From positions 181,373 to 225,075 of the forward strand of contig NZ_JAEMNU010000123.1 of NCBI RefSeq assembly GCF_016461825.1: DNA of 43,703 bases. The letters are read 5' to 3'. Source of the stretch: Rugamonas violacea (GTDB taxonomy: Bacteria; Pseudomonadota; Gammaproteobacteria; Burkholderiales; Burkholderiaceae_D). This document shows positions 17,526 through 25,515 of this stretch, in pieces; the first letter of the stretch is position 1, and each line of letters starts with the position of its first letter. The notes under the pieces were generated by a model, which was not told where the DNA came from, did not search any database, and saw only the letters and a list, made by a program, of their open reading frames with translations. Position numbers and translations under genes: made by a program.

Positions 17526-18371
17526 ATGTCGAATCCCCCGCTGCTGAAACACCGCTCGGCCCACCCCGACCCCGCCTGGCGCGGCCGGGTCGGCATGGCC
17601 GTGCTGGCCCTGGCCCTGCTGTGGCCAATGATGGTGGCCAGCGAATTCCATCCCGCCCTGCTGTTCGACTGGCAGAGTTTGCAGGCCACCGGCCGCTTCC
17701 TGGCCGGCTTCGTGCCGCCGGCCCACTCGGCCGAATTCCTCGCCCTGCTGCTGCGCGAGACCTGGCAGACCGTCGCCATCGCCACCGCCGGCCTGACGCT
17801 GGCCCTGCTCGGCGCCATCCCCGCCACCTTGCTGGTGACGGAGAAGATGTCGATCTCGCGCCTCGGCACCGGCCGCATGCGGCTGGCCTCGGCACTGCTG
17901 CGGCAAAGCGTGCGCTGGCTGCTGGTGTTGTTGCGCAGCGTGCCGGAACTGGTCTGGGCACTGCTGTTCGTCCGCATCATCGGCCTCGGCCCGACCGCCG
18001 GCGTGCTGGCCATCGCGCTGACCTACTGCGGCATGCTGGGCAAGGTCTACGCCGAGATTTTGGAGTCGACCGACGGCCACGCCAGCGACGCCCTGCTGGC
18101 CAACGGCAGCGGCAGACTGGCCGCGCTGCTCTACGGCGCGCTGCCGGAGGCCGCCTCCGAACTGGTCTCCTACACCGTCTACCGCTGGGAATGCGCCATC
18201 CGTGGCTCGGTGGTGATGGGCTTCGTCGGCGCCGGCGGGCTGGGACAAAGAATGGACGAGTCGATGAAAATGCTGTCCGGCGGCGAGGTCTCCTCGATGT
18301 TGCTGGTGTTCGTGCTGCTGGTGGCCGGCGCCGACGCCGTCTCCAAACTGCTGCGCCGGAGGCTCGGATGA
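17526..18371 (+). CDS. ABC importer permease 1 (PhnE-like, putative selenium transporter)
   Basis: A 281-residue inner-membrane permease with about six hydrophobic helices, the first near residues 21-40. The EAA loop facing the ATPase is visible as ALLYGALPEAASELVSYTVYRWECAIR-type sequence near residue 200, with GFVGAGGLGQ following, typical of PhnE permeases. It ends ATGA, overlapping permease 2. The two permeases are homologous to each other and probably form the heterodimeric channel. Confidence 0.9.
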   Translation: MSNPPLLKHRSAHPDPAWRGRVGMAVLALALLWPMMVASEFHPALLFDWQSLQATGRFLAGFVPPAHSAEFLALLLRETWQTVAIATAGLTLALLGAIPATLLVTEKMSISRLGTGRMRLASALLRQSVRWLLVLLRSVPELVWALLFVRIIGLGPTAGVLAIALTYCGMLGKVYAEILESTDGHASDALLANGSGRLAALLYGALPEAASELVSYTVYRWECAIRGSVVMGFVGAGGLGQRMDESMKMLSGGEVSSMLLVFVLLVAGADAVSKLLRRRLG

Positions 18372-19171
18372 GCGCCGTCGGGCCGCGCGCCATGCCGGCC
18401 GCGCCGCCGCGCGCCTGGGGCACGGCCATTTTGGCGCTGCTGCTGCTCGCCCTGGTGGTGGCCAGCTTCGCCTCGCTGCCGCTGAAGTGGAGCGAATTCT
18501 TCACGCTGCAGGCAGTGGCCAGCATCGCCGAATTCCTCGCCGGCTTCGCCCCGCCCGACATGACGCCGGCCTTTGTCAGCAAGACCGCCTGGGCCACCGC
18601 CGAAACGCTGTCGATGTCGGCGCTGGGCACCCTGCTGGCGGTGGCCGCCGGCCTGCTGCTGGCCTTACCCGGCGCCGGCCGCTTCGGCCGCCCGGCGCGC
18701 GCGCTGGTGCGCGCCCTGCTCAACGTGCTGCGCTCGATCCCCGAGCTGGTCTGGGCCTCGATCCTGCTGATCGCCGCCGGCCTCGGCCCCTTCGCCGGCA
18801 CCCTGGCGCTGGCCGCCCACACCGCCGGCGTGCTCGGTCGCCTGTTCGCCGACGCGCTGGAAAACGCCGCGCCGGCGCCCGAGCAAAGCTTGCGCACCAA
18901 CGGCGCCTCGGCCATGGCCGCCTTCTTCTACGCCACCCTGCCGCAAACGCTGCCGCAGATGCTGTCCTACACCCTGTACCGCTGGGAGAACAACATCCGC
19001 GCCGCCGCCATCCTCGGCGTGGTCGGCGCCGGCGGGCTGGGGCAGATGCTCAAATACCACCTGTCGCTGTTCCAGATGCGCCAGGCCGCCACCGTGATCC
19101 TGGCCATGCTGCTGCTGGTGGCCTTGGTCGACGCGGTCAGCTTCGCCATGCGCCGCGCCTTGACCCGATAA
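18368..19171 (+). CDS. ABC importer permease 2 (PhnE-like, putative selenium transporter)
   Basis: A 267-residue paralogue of permease 1. It has about six membrane helices and the matching EAA-type region (FYATLPQTLPQMLSYTLYRW, then GVVGAGGLGQ). The ATG at 18368 overlaps the previous stop by four bases, so translation is coupled. Two PhnE-type permeases with one ATPase suggest a heterodimer. Last gene of the importer proper; 75 bases separate it from the next ATPase. Confidence 0.9.
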   Translation: MSAVGPRAMPAAPPRAWGTAILALLLLALVVASFASLPLKWSEFFTLQAVASIAEFLAGFAPPDMTPAFVSKTAWATAETLSMSALGTLLAVAAGLLLALPGAGRFGRPARALVRALLNVLRSIPELVWASILLIAAGLGPFAGTLALAAHTAGVLGRLFADALENAAPAPEQSLRTNGASAMAAFFYATLPQTLPQMLSYTLYRWENNIRAAAILGVVGAGGLGQMLKYHLSLFQMRQAATVILAMLLLVALVDAVSFAMRRALTR

Positions 19172-19246
19172 GTCTCACCAAGCCGCCGAGCCGCCGCCCC
19201 ACCGAGCCGCCCGGCGCCCTCCTCCACCCTTCGTCCCGGATTCGCC

Positions 19247-19924
19247 ATGCTCCAACTGCGTCACCTGTCCAAATCCTATAGCAACGGCCGCCCGGTGCTG
19301 GCCGACCTGTCCTGGCATTTCAAGGCCGGTGAATTCGTCGCCATCATGGGCGACTCCGGCGTCGGCAAGTCGACCTTGCTCAATCTGATCGCCGGCCTCG
19401 ACACGCCGGACGCCGGCCCGCAGGCCGACGCCGCGCCCATCCTGCTCGACGGCATCGCCATGTCCGGCCTCGACGACGCCGCCGCCACCCGCCTGCGGCG
19501 CGAGCGCATGGGCTTCATCTTCCAGGCCTTCCACGTGCTGCCGCATCTGACCTTGCTGCAAAACGTCGCCCTGCCGCTGCTGCTCAACGGCCTGCCGCAG
19601 CAGCGCGCCAGCGCCATGCTGGCCGCCGTCGGCTTGGGCGGGCGCGACGCCGACTTCCCGCACCAACTGTCCGGCGGCGAAATGCAGCGCGTCGCCATCG
19701 CCCGCGCGCTGGTGCACCGGCCGGCCCTGGTGCTGGCCGACGAACCGACCGGCAACCTCGATCCGGACACCGCCCACAGCATCCTCACCCTGCTGCGCGC
19801 CGAGATCAAAGCCACCGGCGCCTGCGCCATCATGGTCACGCATTCGCAGGCGGCGGCCGAAATGGCCGATAAAGTTCTCATTTTGACAAAATCGGGCATA
19901 CAGGAAACAACAGTCGTCAACTAG
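19247..19924 (+). CDS. LolD/MacB-type ABC transporter ATPase, apparently orphan
   Basis: A 225-residue ATPase of the LolD/FtsE/MacB group. Walker A is GDSGVGKS (35-42), the family-specific FQAFHVLPHLTLLQNV precedes LSGGEMQRVAIARAL, and Walker B is LVLADEPTGNLDP. Relatives almost always pair with an FtsX-type permease encoded directly downstream. Here the next DNA is AT-richer and encodes an unrelated small gene, so the permease is missing or was displaced. It follows the importer operon in the same direction and may share its transcript, but it belongs to a different ABC class (mechanotransmission or lipoprotein export) and is unlikely to energise that importer. Confidence 0.88.
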   Translation: MLQLRHLSKSYSNGRPVLADLSWHFKAGEFVAIMGDSGVGKSTLLNLIAGLDTPDAGPQADAAPILLDGIAMSGLDDAAATRLRRERMGFIFQAFHVLPHLTLLQNVALPLLLNGLPQQRASAMLAAVGLGGRDADFPHQLSGGEMQRVAIARALVHRPALVLADEPTGNLDPDTAHSILTLLRAEIKATGACAIMVTHSQAAAEMADKVLILTKSGIQETTVVN

Positions 19925-20114
19925 TTTGAGCAATAAACAAGATAATTTATTTGTTAAATCCTCCCATTTATTTCCGGTCGTAGTATCATTGAGTCAACTT
20001 GCTTGGTTATCAATAATGTTGAGACGGTTGCACCATTTGAGACCACAATGCGGTGACCGATGGCCAGCTAGGAGACGCCAACCTATCCACGTTTTTGAGC
20101 AAAGGAGGAGCAAA

Positions 20115-20402
20115 ATGAACGTACGGCAAAAGAAGTTGGAATTGATCGAAGCGATGAACAGGGCCAGAGCGCTAGAACCATCAAGCTTTGTCCCAAACAA
20201 ACTGCTCGACACACTCATCGAAAAGATGAATTTGAAGAATGATGCAGAGTTGTGCAGGGTGTTGGAAGTTCAACCCCCCATCATCAGCAAGATCAGGCAT
20301 CGCAAGCTTGCAGTAGGTGCCACAATATTGTTACGAATGCACGAAAAGTCGGACCTGAGCATCAAAGAGTTAAAAGACTTATCGACCGCATCAATGCACT
20401 GA
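20115..20402 (+). CDS. Small HTH-like protein of foreign composition (95 aa)
   Basis: The ATG at 20115 follows a very strong ribosome site (AAAGGAGGAG). The protein is 95 residues and Lys-rich. The segment from about residue 37 (NLKNDAELCRVLEVQPPIISKIRHRK) has the spacing of a Cro/CI-type helix-turn-helix, so DNA binding is plausible. Codon use and GC are clearly lower than in neighbours, suggesting horizontal acquisition. It may derive from a phage or plasmid. No partner gene is adjacent. Function unknown. Confidence 0.7.
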   Translation: MNVRQKKLELIEAMNRARALEPSSFVPNKLLDTLIEKMNLKNDAELCRVLEVQPPIISKIRHRKLAVGATILLRMHEKSDLSIKELKDLSTASMH

Positions 20403-20705
20403 TCAGCCCTGCTGAACTTGCAATACAGGCGCCAAGCACCGCGCCATGATGAGCGAACCGCAGCATGACTGCAGCCTCGTCGGTCTAGTCCAGCCACAGA
20501 ACGTCCAGCCTAGCCCCCGCTGAACGCGTTCTACCGAAACACCCTCCCCGCCAGACACTGAGCCGACGCGCTCGCGCCCCCTGCGTTATCAAACAAAGAA
20601 ACCGTTTTTGCCAATTTTTCGTCGCCCGCCGCCGCCGCGCGCCACGACAAGCGCACCGCCACGGCCGATTCGTGGCACACTGCGGCCCTGACCCGAGACC
20701 GCATC
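20403..20705. other. Gene-free stretch of 303 bases
   Basis: I see no convincing gene, RNA or repeat here. Composition shifts from mixed to GC-rich towards the DUF455 gene. T-rich tracts near 20600-20630 could hold that gene's promoter, but no box pair stands out. Confidence 0.5.
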
Positions 20706-21479
20706 ATGCCCAGACAACAAGCCCTAGACGCCATCACCACCGCCAGCTATGCCGCCAAGCTGGCCGCCACCGCCGCCATCGACGCCACCCGGCCGATCGA
20801 CGCCGCCGCCGTCCTCGGCACCGAGCGCACCGTGCCGGGCCGCGAGGCGCGGCCCGAGCTGGTCGCGCCGAACAAGCTGGGCAAACGCTCGATGCACACG
20901 GCGGAGGGCCGCGCCACCTTGATCCACGCCCTGGCCCACATCGAAATGAACGCGGTCGACCTGGCGCTGGACATCCTGTGGCGCTTCCCCGGCATGCCGG
21001 ACGAGTTCTACCGCGACTGGATTCGCGTCGCCAAAGAGGAGGCCTACCACTTCAGCATGCTCGACGCGCACCTGCGCGGCATGGGTTACGCCTACGGCGA
21101 CTTCCCCGCCCACCACAGCCTGTGGGAGATGGCCGAGAAGACCCGCGACGACATTCTGGCGCGCCTGGCGCTGGTGCCGCGCACTCTGGAGGCGCGCGGC
21201 CTGGACGCTTCGCCGCCGATCCGCGACAAGCTGAAACAGGCCGGCGACCACGACGCGGCGGCCATCCTCGACATCATCCTGCGCGACGAGATCGGCCACG
21301 TCGCCGTCGGCAACCGCTGGTACCAGCACGTCTGCGCCGAGCGCGGACTCGACCCGGTGGCGGCCTACGCCGAAATGGCCGAGCGCTACCGCGCCCCCCG
21401 GCTGCGCGGCCCGTTCAACATCGAGGCGCGCCGCGCCGCCGGCTTCAGCGAAGCGGAGCTGGCGGCTTTGCTGGCTTGA
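20706..21479 (+). CDS. DUF455 ferritin-like protein
   Basis: A 257-residue all-helical protein of the DUF455 ferritin-like family. Putative di-iron ligands are visible as AHIEMNAVDLALD (E and H), AKEEAYHFSML (EExxH) and RDEIGHVAVG (ExxH), the usual spaced glutamate/histidine pairs of ferritin-like carboxylate-bridged proteins. Its substrate is unknown. No strong ribosome site precedes the ATG at 20706, but the family-like N-terminal region starts close to it. It is the last host-like, GC-rich gene before the accessory patch. Confidence 0.88.
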   Translation: MPRQQALDAITTASYAAKLAATAAIDATRPIDAAAVLGTERTVPGREARPELVAPNKLGKRSMHTAEGRATLIHALAHIEMNAVDLALDILWRFPGMPDEFYRDWIRVAKEEAYHFSMLDAHLRGMGYAYGDFPAHHSLWEMAEKTRDDILARLALVPRTLEARGLDASPPIRDKLKQAGDHDAAAILDIILRDEIGHVAVGNRWYQHVCAERGLDPVAAYAEMAERYRAPRLRGPFNIEARRAAGFSEAELAALLA

Positions 21480-21568
21480 AAACGTGCCCTATTCGGCCTA
21501 GGAACGACGTGACCTCGTTCAGCCGGCTGAGTATTCTCGTCAAGCCAGGCACTCGCTCTCATCTCAAA

Positions 21569-21625
21569 CCGGACACCCAATTGGCACTTGAATCCGGACA
21601 GTGATTCTCCTGTCCGGACACCTCA
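21569..21625 (-). mobile_element. IS21-like end with repeated TGTCCGG motifs (end A)
   Basis: The region carries CCGGACACC and CCGGACA copies at 21569, 21594 and 21614, including the palindrome TGTCCGGACA at 21611. IS21-family ends usually contain several such repeated transposase-binding motifs. Read on the minus strand, 21600-21569 strongly resembles the motif at 23427-23457 (end B). An istA remnant lies 30 bases further in. Confidence 0.6.
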
Positions 21626-21655
21626 AGTAGGAAATGACGCGAAAACCCGCTTGCG

Positions 21656-21850
21656 TTAAGTCGTCTCGCGCAGCGCAGCGCAGGCGTTGGTGTGGCTCGA
21701 CGCCCCCAGCGAGGCCACAAAGATGTGCGTGCGGCCGCCGTCGGTGAGCGCGATGATGGGGCCGGCGTAGTCGAAGAACAGCTTCTCTCCGGCGCGATGA
21801 ACTTGGCGCATCGAGCGTTTGAGCCGCTGGGCGAAGCGGCGATACTCGCT
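21656..21850 (-). pseudogene. istA: IS21-family transposase IstA fragment
   Basis: The minus strand from 21850 reads SEYRRFAQRLKRSMRQVHR, then AGEKLFFDYAGP and THIFVASLGASSHTNA, before a premature TAA. This matches the start of the IstA DDE catalytic domain, with its first Asp in FFDYAG. Only about 64 codons of a roughly 500-codon gene remain; there is no start codon, no second catalytic Asp or Glu, and no istB. A decayed insertion sequence. Confidence 0.8.
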
Positions 21851-21946
21851 GCGCAGCTAAGTTCAATCCGACTGACTATGCGCAATTGAGCCCCCATTGA
21901 AGCCATGAATAATTCCCATCTCATTCACACAGATTTGGAGATCATT

Positions 21947-22438
21947 ATGGCCGCAGATATCTACTTGCTGATCGATGGAATCAAAGGCGAGAGCACCGAT
22001 TCGACGCATATAGGCTGGATAGAGTTACATTCCGCCCACATGGGGGTGTCACAGCCTCGAAGTGCCACGGCGTCCACCGCTGGCGGCCACACAGCCGAGC
22101 GGTGCGAACATCGCAGTGTATCTGTGACCAAACTTGCGGATCTGGCTTCGCCGATCCTCATGCAGACTTGCGCAGCCGGCAAAACGATACCAAAGGCGCG
22201 ACTCGAATTCATGCGCGCCGACAGCATGGGCGAACGCGTTAAATACTACGCAGTCGAACTTGAAAACGTCCTGATAGGGAACATTGATCAAGTCATCCAC
22301 GCGGGCGACATCTTGCACGACAGCGTAGCCCTGAAATTCTCGAAAATCAAGCACACGTACACGCAGCAAAAAATCAGCGGCGGCGCCGGCGGCAATACGT
22401 CTGGCGGCTGGGACTTAACGACCAACCGGATTGTCTGA
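21947..22438 (+). CDS. hcp: Hcp-family type VI secretion tube/carrier protein
   Basis: A 163-residue Hcp. The N-terminus (MAADIYLLIDGIKGES), GWIELHSAHMGV, and the C-terminal half with VKYYAVELENVLIGNI match the Hcp1 fold that stacks as hexameric rings in the T6SS tube. The ATG at 21947 is preceded by GGAG at 6 bases spacing; the ATG at 21905 has none. No T6SS structural genes (tss) are in the window, so this is an auxiliary hcp. Directly downstream on the same strand lie a peptidoglycan-hydrolase-like gene (8-base gap) and a secreted small protein. That hcp-effector-immunity order is typical of orphan T6SS cargo islands, and Hcp probably carries the effector in its lumen. GC is lower than flanking core genes. 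Confidence 0.88.
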   Translation: MAADIYLLIDGIKGESTDSTHIGWIELHSAHMGVSQPRSATASTAGGHTAERCEHRSVSVTKLADLASPILMQTCAAGKTIPKARLEFMRADSMGERVKYYAVELENVLIGNIDQVIHAGDILHDSVALKFSKIKHTYTQQKISGGAGGNTSGGWDLTTNRIV

Positions 22439-22446
22439 GGTGCGCA

Positions 22447-22932
22447 ATGGGACAAGAACTTGAACTGCAACCGCAGGACTCGCGCCACTATTTCATGCTT
22501 CCCCAAGCTCCGCAGGATGCCGGCTACTATACCTACGGCCAGATGAAAGGAAAGCCCAGCAACGGTGCATATCAATATGCCACCGCTTCAATGATCACCG
22601 CTATCCTGTGGGTGGAGCGCGAATGGCAAACCATGGATGGCCGTAAGTTCGGTGTCGGTGATATCAGCCTTACCGGTGGTCTTGCGAATAAAGATCACAA
22701 GACCCACCGAAGCGGACTGGAAGTCGACATCCGCCCAATGCGCAAGGATGGCAAGCACGAGCCTTGCAGGTGGTGGGACGCGGAGTATGATCACGACGCA
22801 ACGGAAAAGCTGATTGAGCTCTTCTGCATCAACTCGCCGGTCATTTTGATTTATTTCAACGGACCGAATCTACCTGTAGTGCGAAAGTGGCCAAAGCACG
22901 ACGATCACTTCCACCTGCAACTGGTGGCCTGA
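22447..22932 (+). CDS. Putative T6SS effector: M74/MepA-like LAS murein endopeptidase
   Basis: A 161-residue protein without a signal peptide. It shows the zinc-binding pattern of LAS metallopeptidases (M15/M74): H87 and D94 in THRSGLEVDIR, and H154 with H156 in KHDDHFHLQL. MepA (M74) has the same HxxGLDVDI and DHxH arrangement and cleaves D-Ala-mDAP cross-links. The length is about that of a bare catalytic domain. Lack of a signal peptide plus the hcp just upstream and a secreted protein just downstream suggest T6SS delivery into the periplasm of rivals. The cleaved bond is inferred, not shown. An endolysin or housekeeping endopeptidase is possible but fits the context less well. Confidence 0.78.
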   Translation: MGQELELQPQDSRHYFMLPQAPQDAGYYTYGQMKGKPSNGAYQYATASMITAILWVEREWQTMDGRKFGVGDISLTGGLANKDHKTHRSGLEVDIRPMRKDGKHEPCRWWDAEYDHDATEKLIELFCINSPVILIYFNGPNLPVVRKWPKHDDHFHLQLVA

Positions 22933-22933
22933 T

Positions 22934-23308
22934 ATGCGGAAGATTATTTGCTTGGTGATCGGTTTGACTACGCTACTTTCGATGGCCTATGCGGCGCAGT
23001 GGTCGGGAGAATGGCGACCGTTTCATGCGACCTATACGATCTACTCCGGTGAGCTGGCCGAGCGCAAAGCGCCGACCGCGGCGGAGCGCACGATGACCGT
23101 TGCATTCAAAGGCCAAGCGGCCAAGGACGTGTTCGATTCGATTGGCCCGGATTCCCATCCTGGATGTAGCCAAGAATCGGGATACAGGGAGCGTAACAAG
23201 CGTGGCGTTTCCTGCAACTACACGTCCGTGGGCACGGATCGTGGATATCAGTGCTGGATTGGTCTCAACCTCCGAACCGGTGAGAGCATTCCCACCGTTA
23301 GTTGTTGA
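22934..23308 (+). CDS. Putative periplasmic immunity protein
   Basis: A 124-residue protein starting one base after the effector stop, so translation is coupled. It has a clear Sec signal peptide (about residues 1-20, cleavage after AYA), then a small Cys-containing domain with pairs around GCSQES, VSCNYT, YQCWIG and the C-terminal TVSC that may form disulfides. A small exported protein directly behind a peptidoglycan hydrolase in an hcp operon is the standard position of the cognate immunity factor, which protects the producer's periplasm. I do not recognise the family. The coding frame continues open beyond its stop for about 55 codons, but that part looks like IS or junction debris. Confidence 0.6.
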   Translation: MRKIICLVIGLTTLLSMAYAAQWSGEWRPFHATYTIYSGELAERKAPTAAERTMTVAFKGQAAKDVFDSIGPDSHPGCSQESGYRERNKRGVSCNYTSVGTDRGYQCWIGLNLRTGESIPTVSC

Positions 23309-23426
23309 GGCCGGCTGGACACACGTCGTAAGACTGTCGAACATGAGAGCGATGGCAACGGCCGGATCTCCCGGTTCTTGGTCGCCGATGTCTTGCGCCG
23401 CGATGGCGCCGCTCCGGACGAGAACA

Positions 23427-23457
23427 GGTGTCCGGCTCCAATGCCATTGAATGTCCG
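23427..23457 (+). mobile_element. IS-end-like motif (end B)
   Basis: This stretch begins GGTGTCCGGCTCCAATGCC and ends ATGTCCG. It aligns along most of its length with the reverse complement of 21569-21600 (end A), allowing two one-base gaps. The two copies are inverted relative to each other and flank the hcp trio. The motif ends within about 6 bases of where recognisable methyltransferase sequence begins on the minus strand, marking a rearrangement junction. Confidence 0.5.
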
Positions 23458-23462
23458 AAGAG

Positions 23463-23702
23463 GACATGGAGCTTGGCGCCGTACTTGAGCACGCGATAGC
23501 ACTCGCGCCAGACACTGAGCATCTCCGGCACATCCAGATTCAAAATTGGATGAAACACATAATCGAAACTGGTATCGGCGAACACCGATAGGTCACGCAT
23601 GTCGCCCTGCACGGTGCGCCATCCCAGCCCTTCGCGGGCGGCCACCATGCAGTCCTGGTCAAGCTGGCGCCCGGACAGATCGAACACCGTCACCTGCGCA
23701 TC
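23463..23702 (-). pseudogene. Truncated class I SAM methyltransferase fragment
   Basis: From 23702 on the minus strand about 80 codons read as the middle of a class I methyltransferase: VTVFDLSGRQLDQD (acidic end of strand 2), QGDMRDLSVFADTSFDYVF (motif II) and SVWRECYRVLKYGAKL. The N-terminal SAM-binding glycine loop is absent, and the C-terminal part is replaced at about 23460 by IS-like sequence. It lies directly after the acyltransferase stop, in the same frame, with no intergenic gap, so both ends look like junctions. No functional product is expected. Confidence 0.75.
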
Positions 23703-24728
23703 TCAGGCGTCGATTGCACCCTTGGATTTGGCCTTCAACCAGTGCCTATCCTTCAGCTTGAGGCAGGGCTGCTCAAGGAAATGCCAGGACAGCATCGCCA
23801 GCACCAACGTCAAGGGGAACGACAGCAAGAAGTTCTGCCACCAGATCTTCTCCAGCGATAGCGATGAAACGAGTTGCTGAATAGGGAAGGCGAAAATGTA
23901 CATGCCATACGAAAAGTCGCCATACTTTCCGAAGCGGGTCAGCGGTCCTTGTTGGTAAATCAAGCGGATGAGCGCGAATGCCAAGGCCGGCGAAATATAG
24001 CGCAAGTCCACTTTCAGGTAAGCCATGGCCACAACCAGACACGCCATGCCCACCCAAGCGGCAGTACTCAAGCGCCGCTCACGGACAAAGTACACCAGGG
24101 CGCCGGCCATGAACCAGCCCAGCAATGGGAAGAACTCCTGGAGATAATGGATACCGCCCAGATTGAAGACGGCACACACGGTGGCGCCGGCCCAAATCAA
24201 CAACACCGTCCAGTATCTGAGCAGGCCCGCCATGCCCAGCGCCGCCACGATCAAATAACAGGTGAACTCGTGCCGTAGCGTCCACAGGGAACCGTTGACC
24301 ACCGGGTTATACAGATTGTTCTGAAAAACACCGGCCAGCTCGCCCTGCCCCTTGTACATGAAAAAATTCTTGATGAAATAGCTGAGCGCCGATTGCGGAT
24401 ACAACTGCGGCGTGACGGTCAGCACCGCCCCCATCGCAATGCTCAACAACAAGGCCAGGGCCAGCCCCGGCATGATCCTCAAGACACGCGCGCTCAGATA
24501 ATCGACCAGCACGCCCTTGCGCAACCAGCTGCCGGTGATCAGGAAACCGCTCATGGCAAAAAACACCGCGACGGCAACGCTGCCGCAATCAAGACGGTTG
24601 CCGCTGGCATAGGCGAGCGGCTCGATGTATCCGGCCTGGTTCGATAGCGCGAAGGAATGCGAAAACAGGACCAAGGTGGCCGCGACGAAACGGGCCAGGT
24701 CGAAGTGATTGTTTTTTTGTAAGGTCAT
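23703..24728 (-). CDS. Acyltransferase 3 family membrane protein (OafA/YrhL-like)
   Basis: A 341-residue multi-pass membrane O-acyltransferase. The N-terminal catalytic motif NHFDLARFVAATLVLFSHSF contains the essential His, followed by about ten hydrophobic helices; GFLITGSWLRKG and NGSLWTLRHEFTCY are typical of the family. Such enzymes acetylate surface polysaccharides or lipids. The ATG at 24728 gives the normal family N-terminus; the longer frame adds a poorly convincing leader. The C-terminus abuts a methyltransferase fragment, so the native end may have been altered. GC is lower than in core genes, consistent with a transferred surface-modification gene. Confidence 0.85.
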   Translation of the reverse strand: MTLQKNNHFDLARFVAATLVLFSHSFALSNQAGYIEPLAYASGNRLDCGSVAVAVFFAMSGFLITGSWLRKGVLVDYLSARVLRIMPGLALALLLSIAMGAVLTVTPQLYPQSALSYFIKNFFMYKGQGELAGVFQNNLYNPVVNGSLWTLRHEFTCYLIVAALGMAGLLRYWTVLLIWAGATVCAVFNLGGIHYLQEFFPLLGWFMAGALVYFVRERRLSTAAWVGMACLVVAMAYLKVDLRYISPALAFALIRLIYQQGPLTRFGKYGDFSYGMYIFAFPIQQLVSSLSLEKIWWQNFLLSFPLTLVLAMLSWHFLEQPCLKLKDRHWLKAKSKGAIDA

Positions 24729-24937
24729 TTTTAGTATTGGTCCGGGACCGGGCATGGAAGGGCAGCTTCTGCGCCCGGCATCCTAACACATGGGCCCATT
24801 ACATTAGCATTAGCATAAGCCGGCTGGAGCGCAGTCCAGCACTCGAACCGGCGCTGGCAGCCCGCTGGCATGCCGGCGCGGCGGCGATGTCCAGCGCCAA
24901 AAGCACGCACACGACCAGCACCGCCGTGCCCTCCCGC

Positions 24938-25492
24938 TCAGGCCAGACGACCCCGCAGCCGTTCCAGCGCACGCATGAACAGGGCCGGCTGGTCGGCGGC
25001 GCGGGCCAGCACCAGCGCGCCCTGGATGGCGCCGACGGCCTCCTCGGCCAAGTCGCGCGCGACGGCGGCGTCCTGGCCACCGCGCTCCAGCGCGCCGGCC
25101 AGCGTGGCGATCCACTCGTCGAAATAGTCCCGCACGCGGACGGCGAAGCGGTCGCGCTCGTGGCCCAGGGCGAACACGCCGACCAGGCAGACGCGCTGGC
25201 CGGACAGGAAGTAGCGGCCGACGGCGGCCAGCATCGCGGCGACGCCATCGGCCGCCACGCCGCACTGGCGCAAGGGCAGGAACACCTGATCGCGGAACCA
25301 GACATCGATATCGTCGAGCACGGCCTGCGCCATCTCCTCCTTACCGCCGGGGAAAAAATGGTAGATGCTGCCCTTGCCCAAGCCGGTGCCCTCGGTGATG
25401 CGGGCCAGGCTGGCGCCCTCGTAGCCGTAGGTACGGAACACTTCGCCCAACTGCGGCACCACATCACTGCGTTCTGCGATCATTCTTGCCAT
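24938..25492 (-). CDS. TetR-family transcriptional regulator
   Basis: A 184-residue repressor. The N-terminal HTH shows FRTYGYEGASLARITEGTGLGKGSIYHFFPGGKEEM, the standard TetR signature ending in the YHFFxxKEEL-type helix; the all-helical ligand-binding domain follows. It is encoded 23 bases after the DUF1348 gene on the same strand, so the two form an operon. Two palindromic operators sit over the operon promoter (26013-26047), implying autorepression. The inducer is unknown. Confidence 0.92.
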   Translation of the reverse strand: MARMIAERSDVVPQLGEVFRTYGYEGASLARITEGTGLGKGSIYHFFPGGKEEMAQAVLDDIDVWFRDQVFLPLRQCGVAADGVAAMLAAVGRYFLSGQRVCLVGVFALGHERDRFAVRVRDYFDEWIATLAGALERGGQDAAVARDLAEEAVGAIQGALVLARAADQPALFMRALERLRGRLA

Positions 25493-25515
25493 CGTGTTGC
25501 TGTCTGCCCTTCAAA

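Noticed and set aside
15785..19171. Phosphonate or phosphite importer
   Set aside because: The fold is PhnD/PhnC/PhnE-like, but no phosphonate or phosphite catabolic genes are present and selenium genes are close. Kept as an alternative, not the main call.
20115..20402. Prophage or plasmid segment around the small HTH-like gene
   Set aside because: Only one such gene is seen, without integrase, structural genes or attachment repeats.
23309..23488. Open stretch of about 55 codons in frame after the immunity protein stop
   Set aside because: It has no start or ribosome site, overlaps the IS-end-like motif and runs into the broken methyltransferase. It is more likely junction debris than a gene.
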